From Nitrospirota bacterium (GTDB lineage: Bacteria; Nitrospirota; Nitrospiria; JACQBW01): a stretch of DNA of 35,756 bases. The stretch is from the NCBI GenBank assembly GCA_016194305.1, contig JACQBW010000012.1, forward strand, positions 1-35,756, written 5' to 3'. Positions 23,256 to 31,790 of this stretch are shown here, one piece after another. A model generated the notes under the pieces. That model did not search any database and was not told where the DNA came from. It was given only the letters and a program-made list of their open reading frames with translations. The position numbers and the translations under genes are program-made. Each line of letters opens with the position of its first letter. Position 1 is the stretch's first letter.

Positions 23256-26200
23256 CAACGACCAAAAGTTCTTTGAACTGGGAGGGGTGTACCGGATTTT
23301 CTCTTTCGCTTTTCCAGGGGTCAACCACAGCTGCCCTGGAAAGGGCAAAATGTTCCAGCAGTTCTGCAGGACGTTTCGATTCGGGATCAAAGAGCTCTTT
23401 TTTGATCGTTTCAACGCCGATCCGGACCACAAAGTCATATGTCCGTTCGAGATAATTTCCTTCTTCCCTGTAGAATTGGAGAAAAAGCGTAGCAACCCTA
23501 AGCGCTTCATCTCCCGTACCGACCGTCGCCAGCAAATCCCCTTTCCGAACTGTCATTCCGGCTGCACCTCCGACGTAAATCTCCCAGCCTGTCTGAATCG
23601 CCACAACACCAATATCCTTGACATAAGACTCCGCGCAGTTTCTCGGACAACCCGAGACCGCCATTTTCACTTTATGAGGCGTATAGAGACCTTCAAATTC
23701 CTTTTCCATTCTAATGCCGAAGGTGGTGGAGTCCTGAACACCAAAACGGCAAAATTCCGTCCCGACACAGGTTTTGACCGTCCGAATCGCCTTCGCATAA
23801 GCATGGCCGGAAGGCATCCCGAGATCTGCCCAGATCAGGGGAAGCGACTCTTTTTTTACCCCTAACAGGTCAATTCTCTGTCCTCCCGTTAGTTTGACCA
23901 TCGGCACATGGTACTTCTCCGCGACATCCGCAATCTTTCTCAGATCTTCCGGCGAAGTGACCCCCCCATACATTCTTGGAACAACCGAATAAGTTCCGTC
24001 TTTCTGTATATTCGCATGGACCCGGTCATTGATAAACCGGGCACTTCTCTCTTCCCGATGGCGTTCTTTCCAGATTTCCGAAAGAAGATAACTTAAGCCG
24101 GGTTTGCAATAAGCGCATCCGATACCGTTCCCTAACTGCTCCAGGACTTGTGAAACAGACTTGAGCTCCCGCGTCCGGATTTGACTCGCCAGCTCTCTTC
24201 GGGAAAGGGTAAAACAGGGGCAAAAAGTTTCCGCCTTGCCGACCACCGGAACATATTCTCCGCCCAGAACCTCCTGGAGGATCTGATCAATTAACGGACC
24301 ACAGCTTTTGCACGAGGTACAGGCCCTCGTCTTTTCACCGATTCCTTCCCGGGAGGTCAGCTCATCCTCCTGAATCGCGCTGACAATGCTTTTCTTGCTC
24401 ACGCCCATGCAACCGCAGACGATATCGTCGTCTTCCAGAAGGAGACGGGTTCTCCCTTTTTCGGCGACTTCACCCATCATCAGAGTTTTTCGAAAAAGGG
24501 TTACATCCGTCTGACTCTTGACGAGTTGCAGTAGTCGAGCAGAATCACCGGTTTCTCCCAAAAGAATGGCCCCGACCACCCGGTTTCCCTGAAGAACAAT
24601 CTTTTTATAAAGGGAATGGCTTTTGTCTGAATAAATCATCGCTTCGCATCCAGGACTATTCCCAATGAAATTCCCGATCGAAACCAGATCGATTCCCGCC
24701 ACTTTTAGGGTCGTCGCCTCGATCGTTCCTTCATACGGCTTATCCTTCAGTCCGACGAGGGCCCGAGCGGCCCCCTTTGCCTGCTCGAACAGCGGCGCAA
24801 TAATGCCATAACTCTTTCCCCGATGCTCAACACACTCCCCCACTGCGTAAATACCAGAATGGCTCGTTTCCATAAAATCATTTACGACAATCCCGCGGCG
24901 CGTTTGGAGTCCCCCCTTTTGAGCGAGTTCGATATTCGGACGGATGCCGGTTGAAAAAACCACCATATCGGCTTCAAATGCCTTTTCATTCGAAAAGGCA
25001 ACTCCTTCCACCTTCTCTTCTCCAATAATCTCCCAAATTGAATGATTGAGATGAACAGTTATGCCGAGGCGTTCGACCTCCTTTTTCAGAATCAGCCCGC
25101 TTTCTTCATCAAGCTGGAGTTCCATCAATCGGTCAGTCAGGTGAAAGAGTGTGACATGAAGGCCCCGCTGAACCAAGGCCCGGCCGGCCTCAAGACCTAG
25201 CAATCCGCCTCCGATCACAACGGCTTTATGGGCATTTTTCGAGTATTCGATCATTCCGGCAGTATCTTCCAGATTCCGGTAGGAAAAGACACCCTTTTTA
25301 TCAATTCCCTTGATCGGGGGTATAAAAGGATTGCTCCCTGTAGCGATAAGGAGTTTATCAAAAAAGAACTTATTCCCATGACTATCCACGACTGCTTTTT
25401 CGACAGGATCGATGTCCGTAATCGTACTACTGACATGGAGAATAATCTTGTTGTCTTCGTACCATTCGCGACTGTTCAGGTAGGTTTCTTCAGGGTTTTT
25501 CTTTCCGGAGAGCACGTCGGACAACAAGATCCGGTTATAGTTCACATGGGGCTCCGCTCCAAAAACTGTGATTTCAAAGTTGCCTCGAAGCGCAAGAATC
25601 TGCTCCACCGCGGCAATACCCGCCATCCCGTTTCCAACCACCACCAACTTTTGTCTATCCTTCATTTCTCTCTTTTCCAGGCTATCATTCTTCTTCTTTT
25701 CAAGTTCGGCCAAGGGAGTAACCAGCTCGATTTTTCCAGTTATGGACTCAATCCCGGATTTCGGTACCTGTGTTTTCACTTTTGAAAGTCTGACAGCGCA
25801 GAATTTTAGCTCGGGCTGACGCGAAATCGAATCGGTTGCGTCGTGCGTGACATCATTAATTGCCAGATCTTTTCCAAACAAGTCATTCCAATGAAAAGGG
25901 GAAAAACAGTTTCCCGGCAGGACGGTTTCCGTCACCCTGGCGGGAAGAATGGCGTACCCTCTTCGGGAACGGATTTCCACTTTGTCGCTGTCCGATAGCC
26001 TTAACTGTACGGCGTCGTCGGGATGAATCGCAATAAATGGGCCGCTGTCCAGCCTGGCAAGCATTGCGATTTTTCCGGTTTTAGTCAGGGTGTGCCACTG
26101 ATGAGGAAGCCGGCCAGTATTCAGGACGAAGGGATAATTCTCGTCGGGAAGTTCTGCGGGAGCCAGATAGGGGCGGGCAAAAATTCTCGCCTTGCCATTT

Positions 26201-27894
26201 TCAGTCGGAAAACGGACCCATTTCTCATTCTGCAGATAACGAATCGGGTTTCGTTCCGGTCCGCCAGGCGGGCAAGGCCATTGCACGGGCGAAGTGCGCA
26301 GTCGATCATAGCTGACGCCGCGGAGGTCGTAACCGGTCGCAGCGTTCGATGCCAATTTGATTTCTTCGAACACTGATGCGGCATCCGGATATGAAAATGC
26401 TTCCGAATATCCCATCGCCGAAGCAACCCGGGAAATGATTTTCCAGTCCGGCAACGCAGTTCCCGGTGGATCCACCCCCTTTTGCATCAGGGTCAGGTTC
26501 CGTTCCGAATTAACCATGACCCCTTCCCCTTCAATCCACATTGCTCCGGGAAGGAGGATGTCGGCAAAGCGATTGGTTTCTGTATCATAAAATATATCCT
26601 GGCTAATGACCAATTCGGCGTTTTTAAGCCCCTCAATGACCTGTTTACGATTCGGCATGGAGGCGACGGGATTGGTGCAGATAATCCATATCGCTTTGAT
26701 TTCTCCATGGGCAAGATGTTCAAAGAGTGAAACGGCGTCGAGTCCTGGCCGGGGATGAATTTTCCCATCAGGAATTTTCCAGAGTTTTTCGATAAATCGG
26801 CGGTCCAGGGCGTTCGAAACGCTGCGATGTCCGGGCAACCCATGGCTCAAATAACCCATTTCCCTCCCTCCCATCGCATTGGGCTGTCCGGTGAGCGAAA
26901 AAGGACCACTTCCGGGTCGGCATATTTTCCCGGTCACGAGATGAAGATTGCACATCGCATTGGTTAACCAGGTCCCCTGAATTCTTTGATTCAAGCCCAT
27001 TGTCCAAAAACTGAGACATTCCGGGGCGCTTCCTATCCATTCGGCTGCCAAACGGAGATCCGCTTCAGGGATTCCCGTCAAACCTGAAACTATATGGGGT
27101 GGATATGCTTCGAGAAAAGGAACGAGCTCCTCAAATCCTTCCGTATGCCTCCGTATAAACTCCAGATCCTGGTTGCCATTTTTGAGTATGAGATGAAGGA
27201 GCCCGTTCAAAAGCGCAAGGTCGGCTCCCGCTCTGATCTGTAAAAAGAGGTCAGCATTTTCAGCGGTCGTGGTTCTCCTCGGATCGACGACGATGAGTTT
27301 CGCGCCGGATGATTTCAAGCGATCCAGAACTCTCAAGAATAGAACAGGATGACAATCGGCCATATTTGTACCGATCAGAAAGAAGCAATCGCTTTTCTCG
27401 ATATCCTGATACGAACCAGGAGGACCATCCGAACCGAACGACATGTGATATCCGCTGGCAGCACTGGACATGCAGAGCCTGGAATTGGAGTCGATATGAT
27501 TCGTGCCGATAAAACCTTTTGCGAGTTTATTGCTTAAATATTGCGCTTCCAGAGACATCTGGCCCGATACGTAAAAGGCTACGGCTTCCGGACCATTTTT
27601 ATCTATGATGGCTCTTAAACGCAGAGCGGTTTCTTCGACGGCTTTATTGAACCCTACGGAAACCGGATCCTGATCCCTTCTTTCACGAAAATAAGGAGAG
27701 GTCATTCGTCCATCAGCCCGTATCGGTTCGGCAGCCGTGGCTCCTTTCGTACAAAGGCGTCCAAAATTTGCAGGATGATCTTTATCTCCGGCGACCTGGA
27801 TCACCCGGTTATTCTCAACACTCAGTAGCATGCCACACCCTACCCCACAGTAGGGACATACCGTTTTAATTGTCTTCATTGCAGATTCCGGCAT
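23248..27894 (-). CDS. Nitrate reductase-nitrite reductase fusion (NasC-NirB)
   Basis: This is one 1548-residue protein with no stop or frameshift at the joint. Residues 1-710 are an assimilatory nitrate reductase: [4Fe-4S] cysteines Cys13, Cys16, Cys20 and Cys48, and the presumed molybdenum ligand Cys141 in NSRLCMSS followed by GPPGSYQDIE. A charged linker (about 711-745) leads into a complete NirB: an FAD/NAD domain starting KLVVVGNGMAGIAAVEQI (about 748-1040), two BFD [2Fe-2S] domains (Cys1160, 1162, 1195, 1198; Cys1225, 1227, 1260, 1263) and a siroheme/[4Fe-4S] core (Cys1376, 1382, 1416, 1420). It would take nitrate to ammonium in one polypeptide. The 27894 start overlaps the narK stop (TAATG) and has a GGAGGG site; a further upstream start would lie inside narK. 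Met744, with a weak AGAGAG site, could permit separate NirB. Confidence 0.93.
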   Translation of the reverse strand: MPESAMKTIKTVCPYCGVGCGMLLSVENNRVIQVAGDKDHPANFGRLCTKGATAAEPIRADGRMTSPYFRERRDQDPVSVGFNKAVEETALRLRAIIDKNGPEAVAFYVSGQMSLEAQYLSNKLAKGFIGTNHIDSNSRLCMSSAASGYHMSFGSDGPPGSYQDIEKSDCFFLIGTNMADCHPVLFLRVLDRLKSSGAKLIVVDPRRTTTAENADLFLQIRAGADLALLNGLLHLILKNGNQDLEFIRRHTEGFEELVPFLEAYPPHIVSGLTGIPEADLRLAAEWIGSAPECLSFWTMGLNQRIQGTWLTNAMCNLHLVTGKICRPGSGPFSLTGQPNAMGGREMGYLSHGLPGHRSVSNALDRRFIEKLWKIPDGKIHPRPGLDAVSLFEHLAHGEIKAIWIICTNPVASMPNRKQVIEGLKNAELVISQDIFYDTETNRFADILLPGAMWIEGEGVMVNSERNLTLMQKGVDPPGTALPDWKIISRVASAMGYSEAFSYPDAASVFEEIKLASNAATGYDLRGVSYDRLRTSPVQWPCPPGGPERNPIRYLQNEKWVRFPTENGKARIFARPYLAPAELPDENYPFVLNTGRLPHQWHTLTKTGKIAMLARLDSGPFIAIHPDDAVQLRLSDSDKVEIRSRRGYAILPARVTETVLPGNCFSPFHWNDLFGKDLAINDVTHDATDSISRQPELKFCAVRLSKVKTQVPKSGIESITGKIELVTPLAELEKKKNDSLEKREMKDRQKLVVVGNGMAGIAAVEQILALRGNFEITVFGAEPHVNYNRILLSDVLSGKKNPEETYLNSREWYEDNKIILHVSSTITDIDPVEKAVVDSHGNKFFFDKLLIATGSNPFIPPIKGIDKKGVFSYRNLEDTAGMIEYSKNAHKAVVIGGGLLGLEAGRALVQRGLHVTLFHLTDRLMELQLDEESGLILKKEVERLGITVHLNHSIWEIIGEEKVEGVAFSNEKAFEADMVVFSTGIRPNIELAQKGGLQTRRGIVVNDFMETSHSGIYAVGECVEHRGKSYGIIAPLFEQAKGAARALVGLKDKPYEGTIEATTLKVAGIDLVSIGNFIGNSPGCEAMIYSDKSHSLYKKIVLQGNRVVGAILLGETGDSARLLQLVKSQTDVTLFRKTLMMGEVAEKGRTRLLLEDDDIVCGCMGVSKKSIVSAIQEDELTSREGIGEKTRACTSCKSCGPLIDQILQEVLGGEYVPVVGKAETFCPCFTLSRRELASQIRTRELKSVSQVLEQLGNGIGCAYCKPGLSYLLSEIWKERHREERSARFINDRVHANIQKDGTYSVVPRMYGGVTSPEDLRKIADVAEKYHVPMVKLTGGQRIDLLGVKKESLPLIWADLGMPSGHAYAKAIRTVKTCVGTEFCRFGVQDSTTFGIRMEKEFEGLYTPHKVKMAVSGCPRNCAESYVKDIGVVAIQTGWEIYVGGAAGMTVRKGDLLATVGTGDEALRVATLFLQFYREEGNYLERTYDFVVRIGVETIKKELFDPESKRPAELLEHFALSRAAVVDPWKSERENPVHPSQFKELLVVDG

Positions 27895-29150
27895 TACCCT
27901 CCCCAGACAACTTCCATGGATACCCTTCCGCTCTCTGTCAGCCCCTGGGAAGGAAGAGACCCGACCAGCCATTTCCTTCTTTTCCAGGATCTCTGAAACA
28001 CAAATACCAGTCCAAAAAAACCAGACAGGAGAAGAATGCTGAAGGCATAAAATCCGCTTTCAAAAGTACCGGTTCTATCTCTCAATAGGCCGAAAAGTGT
28101 CGGAAGGAAAAACCCGCCGATCCCTCCCGCCGCACCGACGATTCCGGTCATCATCCCGATTTCTGCTTTGAACCGCTGGGGAATAATTTGGAAAACGGAT
28201 CCATTTCCCATCCCTAATAAGAGGAGCGTAAAGAAAAGGAGGGGGACGGCCCACTTTAAGGGCGGAAGGGTCCCGACCCCTGCCAAAAGAAGAGCTACGC
28301 CGAAGAAAAGGATCGAAAGGACTTTGACGCCTCCAAAACGGTCGGAAACAAAGCCCCCAACCGGACGGAAAAAGGAGCCGGCAAAAACGCAGAGTGCCAT
28401 CAGATTCCCCGACATGACCTTGGTCAGCCCGTATTGGTCATGAAAGAAGATCGGAAGATAGCTTGCCAGACCGACAAATCCGCCAAAAGTCATGGCATAA
28501 AAGAAATTAAACCACCAGCAGTCGGAAATTTTTAGAACCTGAAGGTAAGAATTAAACTGCTTGGGCTCCGGCTGATTGGGAGAGTCTTTCGCAAAAAGGA
28601 TAAATATCCCCAGGACAACCGATACCGGTATTAAAGCCAATCCGAATACCGCATGCCAGCCCAACAAAGAGGCAAGCCGCGGTGCGAGCAGAGCGGTCAA
28701 TACGGTCCCGCTATTTCCAGCTCCGGCAATGCCGAGCGCCATCCCTTGAGATTCGGGTGGATACCATCGGCTCGCCAATGGAAGAGCGACTGCAAAACTG
28801 GCGCCCGCCACGCCCAGCAGGAGTCCCATGGCCAATACCTGAGAGAAAGATTGAGCAAAGAGCCACCCCCAAACGAGCGGAATCATCGTCATGACAAGTC
28901 CAATGACCCCGGTTTTCTTTGGACCCAGATAGTCAGTCAAAAACCCGGCGGGAAGTCTGAGAATGGCTCCACCCAGAAGGGGAAAAGCAACCATCAATCC
29001 TTTTTGCGCTGCCGTCAGGGAAAGATCCTGTGTTATAAAGAGGGCCAGGGGACCTAACAAAACCCAAACCATAAAGCTCACATCAAAATAAAGAAAAGAT
29101 GAAAATAAAGATCCAGGATGCCCCTGTTTAATGGATTTGATAAAAGTCAT
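27894..29150 (-). CDS. narK: Nitrate/nitrite transporter, NarK-type MFS
   Basis: The protein has 418 residues with 12 predicted membrane helices. The nitrate-porter signatures GIAGAGNSGTVL (about 140) and GAAGGIGGFFLP (about 340) are present, as are the substrate arginine in LRLPAGFLTDYLG (about 65) and a second one in FRPVGGFVSDRFGG. It brings nitrate into the cytoplasm. It is coupled on both sides: ATGA with nifI1 upstream and TAATG with the fused reductase downstream. It could equally be called NasA by function; the sequence alone does not separate import from nitrate/nitrite exchange. Confidence 0.93.
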   Translation of the reverse strand: MTFIKSIKQGHPGSLFSSFLYFDVSFMVWVLLGPLALFITQDLSLTAAQKGLMVAFPLLGGAILRLPAGFLTDYLGPKKTGVIGLVMTMIPLVWGWLFAQSFSQVLAMGLLLGVAGASFAVALPLASRWYPPESQGMALGIAGAGNSGTVLTALLAPRLASLLGWHAVFGLALIPVSVVLGIFILFAKDSPNQPEPKQFNSYLQVLKISDCWWFNFFYAMTFGGFVGLASYLPIFFHDQYGLTKVMSGNLMALCVFAGSFFRPVGGFVSDRFGGVKVLSILFFGVALLLAGVGTLPPLKWAVPLLFFTLLLLGMGNGSVFQIIPQRFKAEIGMMTGIVGAAGGIGGFFLPTLFGLLRDRTGTFESGFYAFSILLLSGFFGLVFVFQRSWKRRKWLVGSLPSQGLTESGRVSMEVVWGG

Positions 29151-29464
29151 TTCTGGCTTTCCCCTGTTCGTATCGTATAAACCTCCTCCATAGGAGAGAT
29201 GAAAATCTTCCCATCACCGTAATTGCCCGTAAACGCAGCCTTGGAGATTGCATCAATCGCTTTTTGGCACTCGTCGTTCGACACCACGATCACCAGCATC
29301 AGTTTGGAAAGTTCTTCATAGAGGGTGTTCCCAACCTGGATCCCACGCTGTTTACCTCTTCCCAGCACATCCATTTTCGTCATTCCGTAAATCCCTTCCA
29401 GTTCCAGCTGGCGCAAAACATCCCCCTCTTTTTCGGGCCTTATGATCGCTTTAATCATTTTCAT
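29147..29464 (-). CDS. nifI1: PII-family protein, NifI1 type
   Basis: The protein has 105 residues from the ATG at 29464, which overlaps the nifI2 stop as ATGA; a GTG 9 bases earlier is a poorer start. It begins MKMIKAIIRPEKEGDVLRQL and contains GRGKQRGIQVGNTLYEEL and GNYGDGKIFISPMEEVYTIR. This is the NifI1 pattern (GRGKQ-G, short altered T-loop) and not the GlnB pattern, and it has no Tyr51 for uridylylation. NifI proteins usually sit in nitrogenase operons and inhibit the enzyme directly when ammonium rises, sensing 2-oxoglutarate and ATP. Here the neighbours are nitrate genes, so the target is probably the transporter or reductase. The paralogue assignment is by eye. Confidence 0.85.
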   Translation of the reverse strand: MKMIKAIIRPEKEGDVLRQLELEGIYGMTKMDVLGRGKQRGIQVGNTLYEELSKLMLVIVVSNDECQKAIDAISKAAFTGNYGDGKIFISPMEEVYTIRTGESQK

Positions 29465-29826
29465 TGGAGACACCTGTCACCTGTAAATTGGTTTCTAATT
29501 TGAAGTGCTTCTTCAACAGGAAGCACAAATATTTTTCCATCCCCTATTTTTCCGCTCTGATTCGAACGGATCAGGCTCTGAACGACCAAAGAAACGTCGC
29601 GGTCTGCAACAATCAGCGAGATATATAACTTGGGAACAAACTGAACTTCGACCTTGTCTCCATGGCGCCTCCAGAAAAAAAAACTTCGCGGAGCATAGCG
29701 AAGTCCCCTCTGCCGGCTTCTTCCCAAAACCCGCATGCTGGTATAGGCTGGAAAACCATCTGACTGAAGATTTTTTTTTGTTATAAACGCCTGGGAAGGT
29801 CTAATGACGGCAATGATCTCTTTCAT
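29461..29826 (-). CDS. nifI2: PII-family protein, NifI2 type
   Basis: The protein has 121 residues. It begins MKEIIAVIRPSQAFITKKNL and contains VLGRSRQRGLRYAP, a long basic T-loop (RSFFFWRRHGDKVEV), and GKIGDGKIFVLPVEEALQIR. The RGLRY element and the enlarged T-loop are typical of NifI2, the partner of NifI1 in a hetero-oligomer. It lacks the tyrosine modified by GlnD. No nif genes are present. The ATG has no ribosome binding site and lies only a few bases after the predicted sigma-54 transcription start, so the message may be close to leaderless. It heads the nitrate-assimilation run. Confidence 0.85.
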   Translation of the reverse strand: MKEIIAVIRPSQAFITKKNLQSDGFPAYTSMRVLGRSRQRGLRYAPRSFFFWRRHGDKVEVQFVPKLYISLIVADRDVSLVVQSLIRSNQSGKIGDGKIFVLPVEEALQIRNQFTGDRCLQ

Positions 29827-29842
29827 CGTAACTAGAATAAGA

Positions 29843-29857
29843 GCAAAGAATATGCCA
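29843..29857 (-). promoter_or_regulatory. Sigma-54-like promoter of the nifI2-nifI1-narK-nasC/nirB operon
   Basis: On the minus strand TGGCAT, five bases, then TTGC and T match the -24/-12 consensus except at one position (C to T). The -12 C is at 29843, so transcription would start near 29831, only about 5 bases before the nifI2 ATG. The spacing is unusual, so the site could also be a chance match with the operon read from further upstream. Confidence 0.6.
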
Positions 29858-29893
29858 GAGGAAATCAGGAGGAAATGACATTGATTTTAAAAG

Positions 29894-29972
29894 ACAATTT
29901 TGTGGCCTGCGAATGGGCCCCAATATCTTTGCTTCAAAATTGTTGTTCTGTGTCGCATAATCTACAATTTTG
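29894..29972. repeat. Three copies of ACAATTTTG upstream of the nitrate operon
   Basis: ACAATTTTG at 29894-29902 and 29964-29972 and its inverse CAAAATTGT at 29935-29943 are exact 9-base copies. Two of them carry adjacent TGTTGT-type bases, giving reversed forms such as TAACAACAAAATTGT, close to the TAACAACATATTTG form upstream of the amt operon. They are centred near -67, -108 and -137 relative to the predicted start. They are candidate activator sites. The spacer 29827-29975 holds no gene. Confidence 0.5.
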
Positions 29973-29975
29973 TTG

Positions 29976-31790
29976 TTAAGAAATTGGCTCTGCAGGAAGG
30001 TAGATTTGGAAAAGAGTTCCTTTGCCCGGTTCGCTCTCCACCCGGATTCGTCCCCCATGGGAAAGGATTATTTTGTGCACAATCGCCAATCCCAAGCCGG
30101 TTCCCTTTTCTTTCAACGTAAAAAATGGGACAAAAATCTTCTCAAGGTGCTCCTTGGCAATTCCCGATCCGTTGTCCTGAACCTGGATCAGGACCATCGA
30201 ATTTTTTTCAACCGGATTCACCTTGGCTTTCAAAATCAGGATCCCGCCGTCGGGCATCGCTTCAAACGCATTTTGTATCAAATTTAAGAATGCCTGGCGG
30301 ATAAGGATTTCATCAGAATGAATTGAAAGAGCCGGATCATCGAACTCATATCGGATTTCGGGTAATCGGCCTGTGTGGCGTGAACGGATTTGAGAGATCA
30401 GCTTGGTAAAGAAAGGTTCAAGCATGACTTTTCCCTTGTTGACCGGAGTCTTCTTGCCAAAACTGAGCAATTCATGAATCAAATGATCCATGGATTTCAA
30501 TTCCGCAATGATTGCCTCGATCATCTGATTTTCAGCGGGATTTTTTTCTACCTTTTTTCCGAGCAGACGGACATAACCGAATATCGTTCCCATAAAATTT
30601 CTGAATTCATGTGCGATCCCGGCTGACATCTCACCCAGTACGGTTAACCTTTTTTGAAGTTCGACCTGCTCCTGGAGAACCTTTATCTCTGTAATATCGG
30701 TTAAAATAAAAGTTGTTCCAATAAACTCTCCCTGAGAACCCGTTAAGAGAGAAGAGCTGACTCCGATCCAGATCCTTTCCTGATTGCCTCCTTTGAGTAC
30801 TTCCATTTCGGCTCGGGCAATGGGTCCGGGTTCCTCAATCGTTTTGCTGAGCATCGTCACCATTTTACTCTCTTGTCCAAAAACCTCTGCGCCAGACTTT
30901 CCCAGCGCGCTTTTGTTCGAAATTCCAAAGATTTTTTCTGCCGACTCATTAAAACTGGTGATGATTTTGTCTTTATTAAAGGTAATGACGCCACTACTGA
31001 TGCTGCGCAGAATCGCTTCCTGAAAAGTCTCTATTCGGACCGCCCGCGTTTCCGCCTGTTGTTTTAATTTTTCAAGTTCCTGCTCTTTTTCTTTCAACTC
31101 TGAAATCAGTCCCTGAAAAGCATACATCACGGGATTGGAGTCTTTTACCTTCTTTTCCTCGAAAAATGTCTCCTTGTTGAATAGTTCTTTCAGCAAACGG
31201 TAAACATTGAGTCCGAGAGTCAGGAGGACGACCCCGCCAAATAGTTTCAAGAAAAAGAGAGTCGTTTCCCCTCCACTCCTTCCTTCCAGAGGACTCTCTC
31301 TCGTCAACCGGACTCCCACTGCGGGAAAGGCTCCTGAAGGCGGCATCAGATCAAAATAGAAAGAGACAATTTTCTCGCCCTCCTGGAATGAATCATAAAC
31401 GGGCTCTCCCTTCCAGAGAGACTCCCATTTTTGGGATACCGATTCCAGAAGATCCAATGATGCCCCGTTTTTTAAAATTCGTGTCGAATCTGCCAGAACG
31501 GTCTTTTCCCTGCTGAACAGGGTAATTCGAATATTTTCTTTTGTTCCAAGGGTATACAGGTAATAAGGGTCGTCCAGGATCTCTTTCATATGTTCATTCA
31601 AGTTGGGTTTCAATCTTGCCAAATCACTCGCCAAATGTTCACTTTTTTCGAGTAGGAGGCTCTTGCGATAAGATGAGAGTAATCCGCGATCGTAAAAATC
31701 GAGTAGTAAAATAAAAAGCGATAATAAAAGAAAGAATATTTTAATGGAAGAAAACAGCTTAAGCTTGCGCGTGGATGGAAGAGATTCCAC
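29976..31790 (-). CDS. PAS-containing sensor histidine kinase (NtrB/NtrY/AtoS-like)
   Basis: The protein has 604 residues and starts with GTG directly after the pilD stop. Membrane helices lie at about 13-33 and 178-197, with an extracytoplasmic domain of about 145 residues between them. A coiled coil and a PAS domain follow (about 255-370). The HisKA helix has the phospho-acceptor His394 in GIAHEFRNF, and the ATPase domain has the N box NLIQNAFEAM at 503-512, DNGSG at 539-543 and GTGLGLAI at 563-570. Kinases of this build usually pair with sigma-54 activators of the NtrC family. No response regulator is encoded in the window. It lies just upstream of the nitrate operon, but co-regulation is only inferred. 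Confidence 0.92.
   Translation of the reverse strand: MESLPSTRKLKLFSSIKIFFLLLSLFILLLDFYDRGLLSSYRKSLLLEKSEHLASDLARLKPNLNEHMKEILDDPYYLYTLGTKENIRITLFSREKTVLADSTRILKNGASLDLLESVSQKWESLWKGEPVYDSFQEGEKIVSFYFDLMPPSGAFPAVGVRLTRESPLEGRSGGETTLFFLKLFGGVVLLTLGLNVYRLLKELFNKETFFEEKKVKDSNPVMYAFQGLISELKEKEQELEKLKQQAETRAVRIETFQEAILRSISSGVITFNKDKIITSFNESAEKIFGISNKSALGKSGAEVFGQESKMVTMLSKTIEEPGPIARAEMEVLKGGNQERIWIGVSSSLLTGSQGEFIGTTFILTDITEIKVLQEQVELQKRLTVLGEMSAGIAHEFRNFMGTIFGYVRLLGKKVEKNPAENQMIEAIIAELKSMDHLIHELLSFGKKTPVNKGKVMLEPFFTKLISQIRSRHTGRLPEIRYEFDDPALSIHSDEILIRQAFLNLIQNAFEAMPDGGILILKAKVNPVEKNSMVLIQVQDNGSGIAKEHLEKIFVPFFTLKEKGTGLGLAIVHKIILSHGGRIRVESEPGKGTLFQIYLPAEPIS

Noticed and set aside
23256-23510. N-terminal extension of nirD to 23510
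   Set aside because: These 85 codons overlap nirB in another frame and do not resemble a Rieske protein; the start at 23255 gives the normal NirD length.
27894-27972. Longer start for the fused nitrate/nitrite reductase at 27972
   Set aside because: The added 26 residues lie inside narK and do not resemble the enzyme family; the ATG at 27894 overlaps the narK stop (TAATG) and has a GGAGGG site.
28168-29057. Several Arg/Pro/Lys-rich open frames on the plus strand opposite narK
   Set aside because: Composition is what a GC-rich membrane protein gene gives on the reverse strand; no ribosome binding sites or family resemblance.
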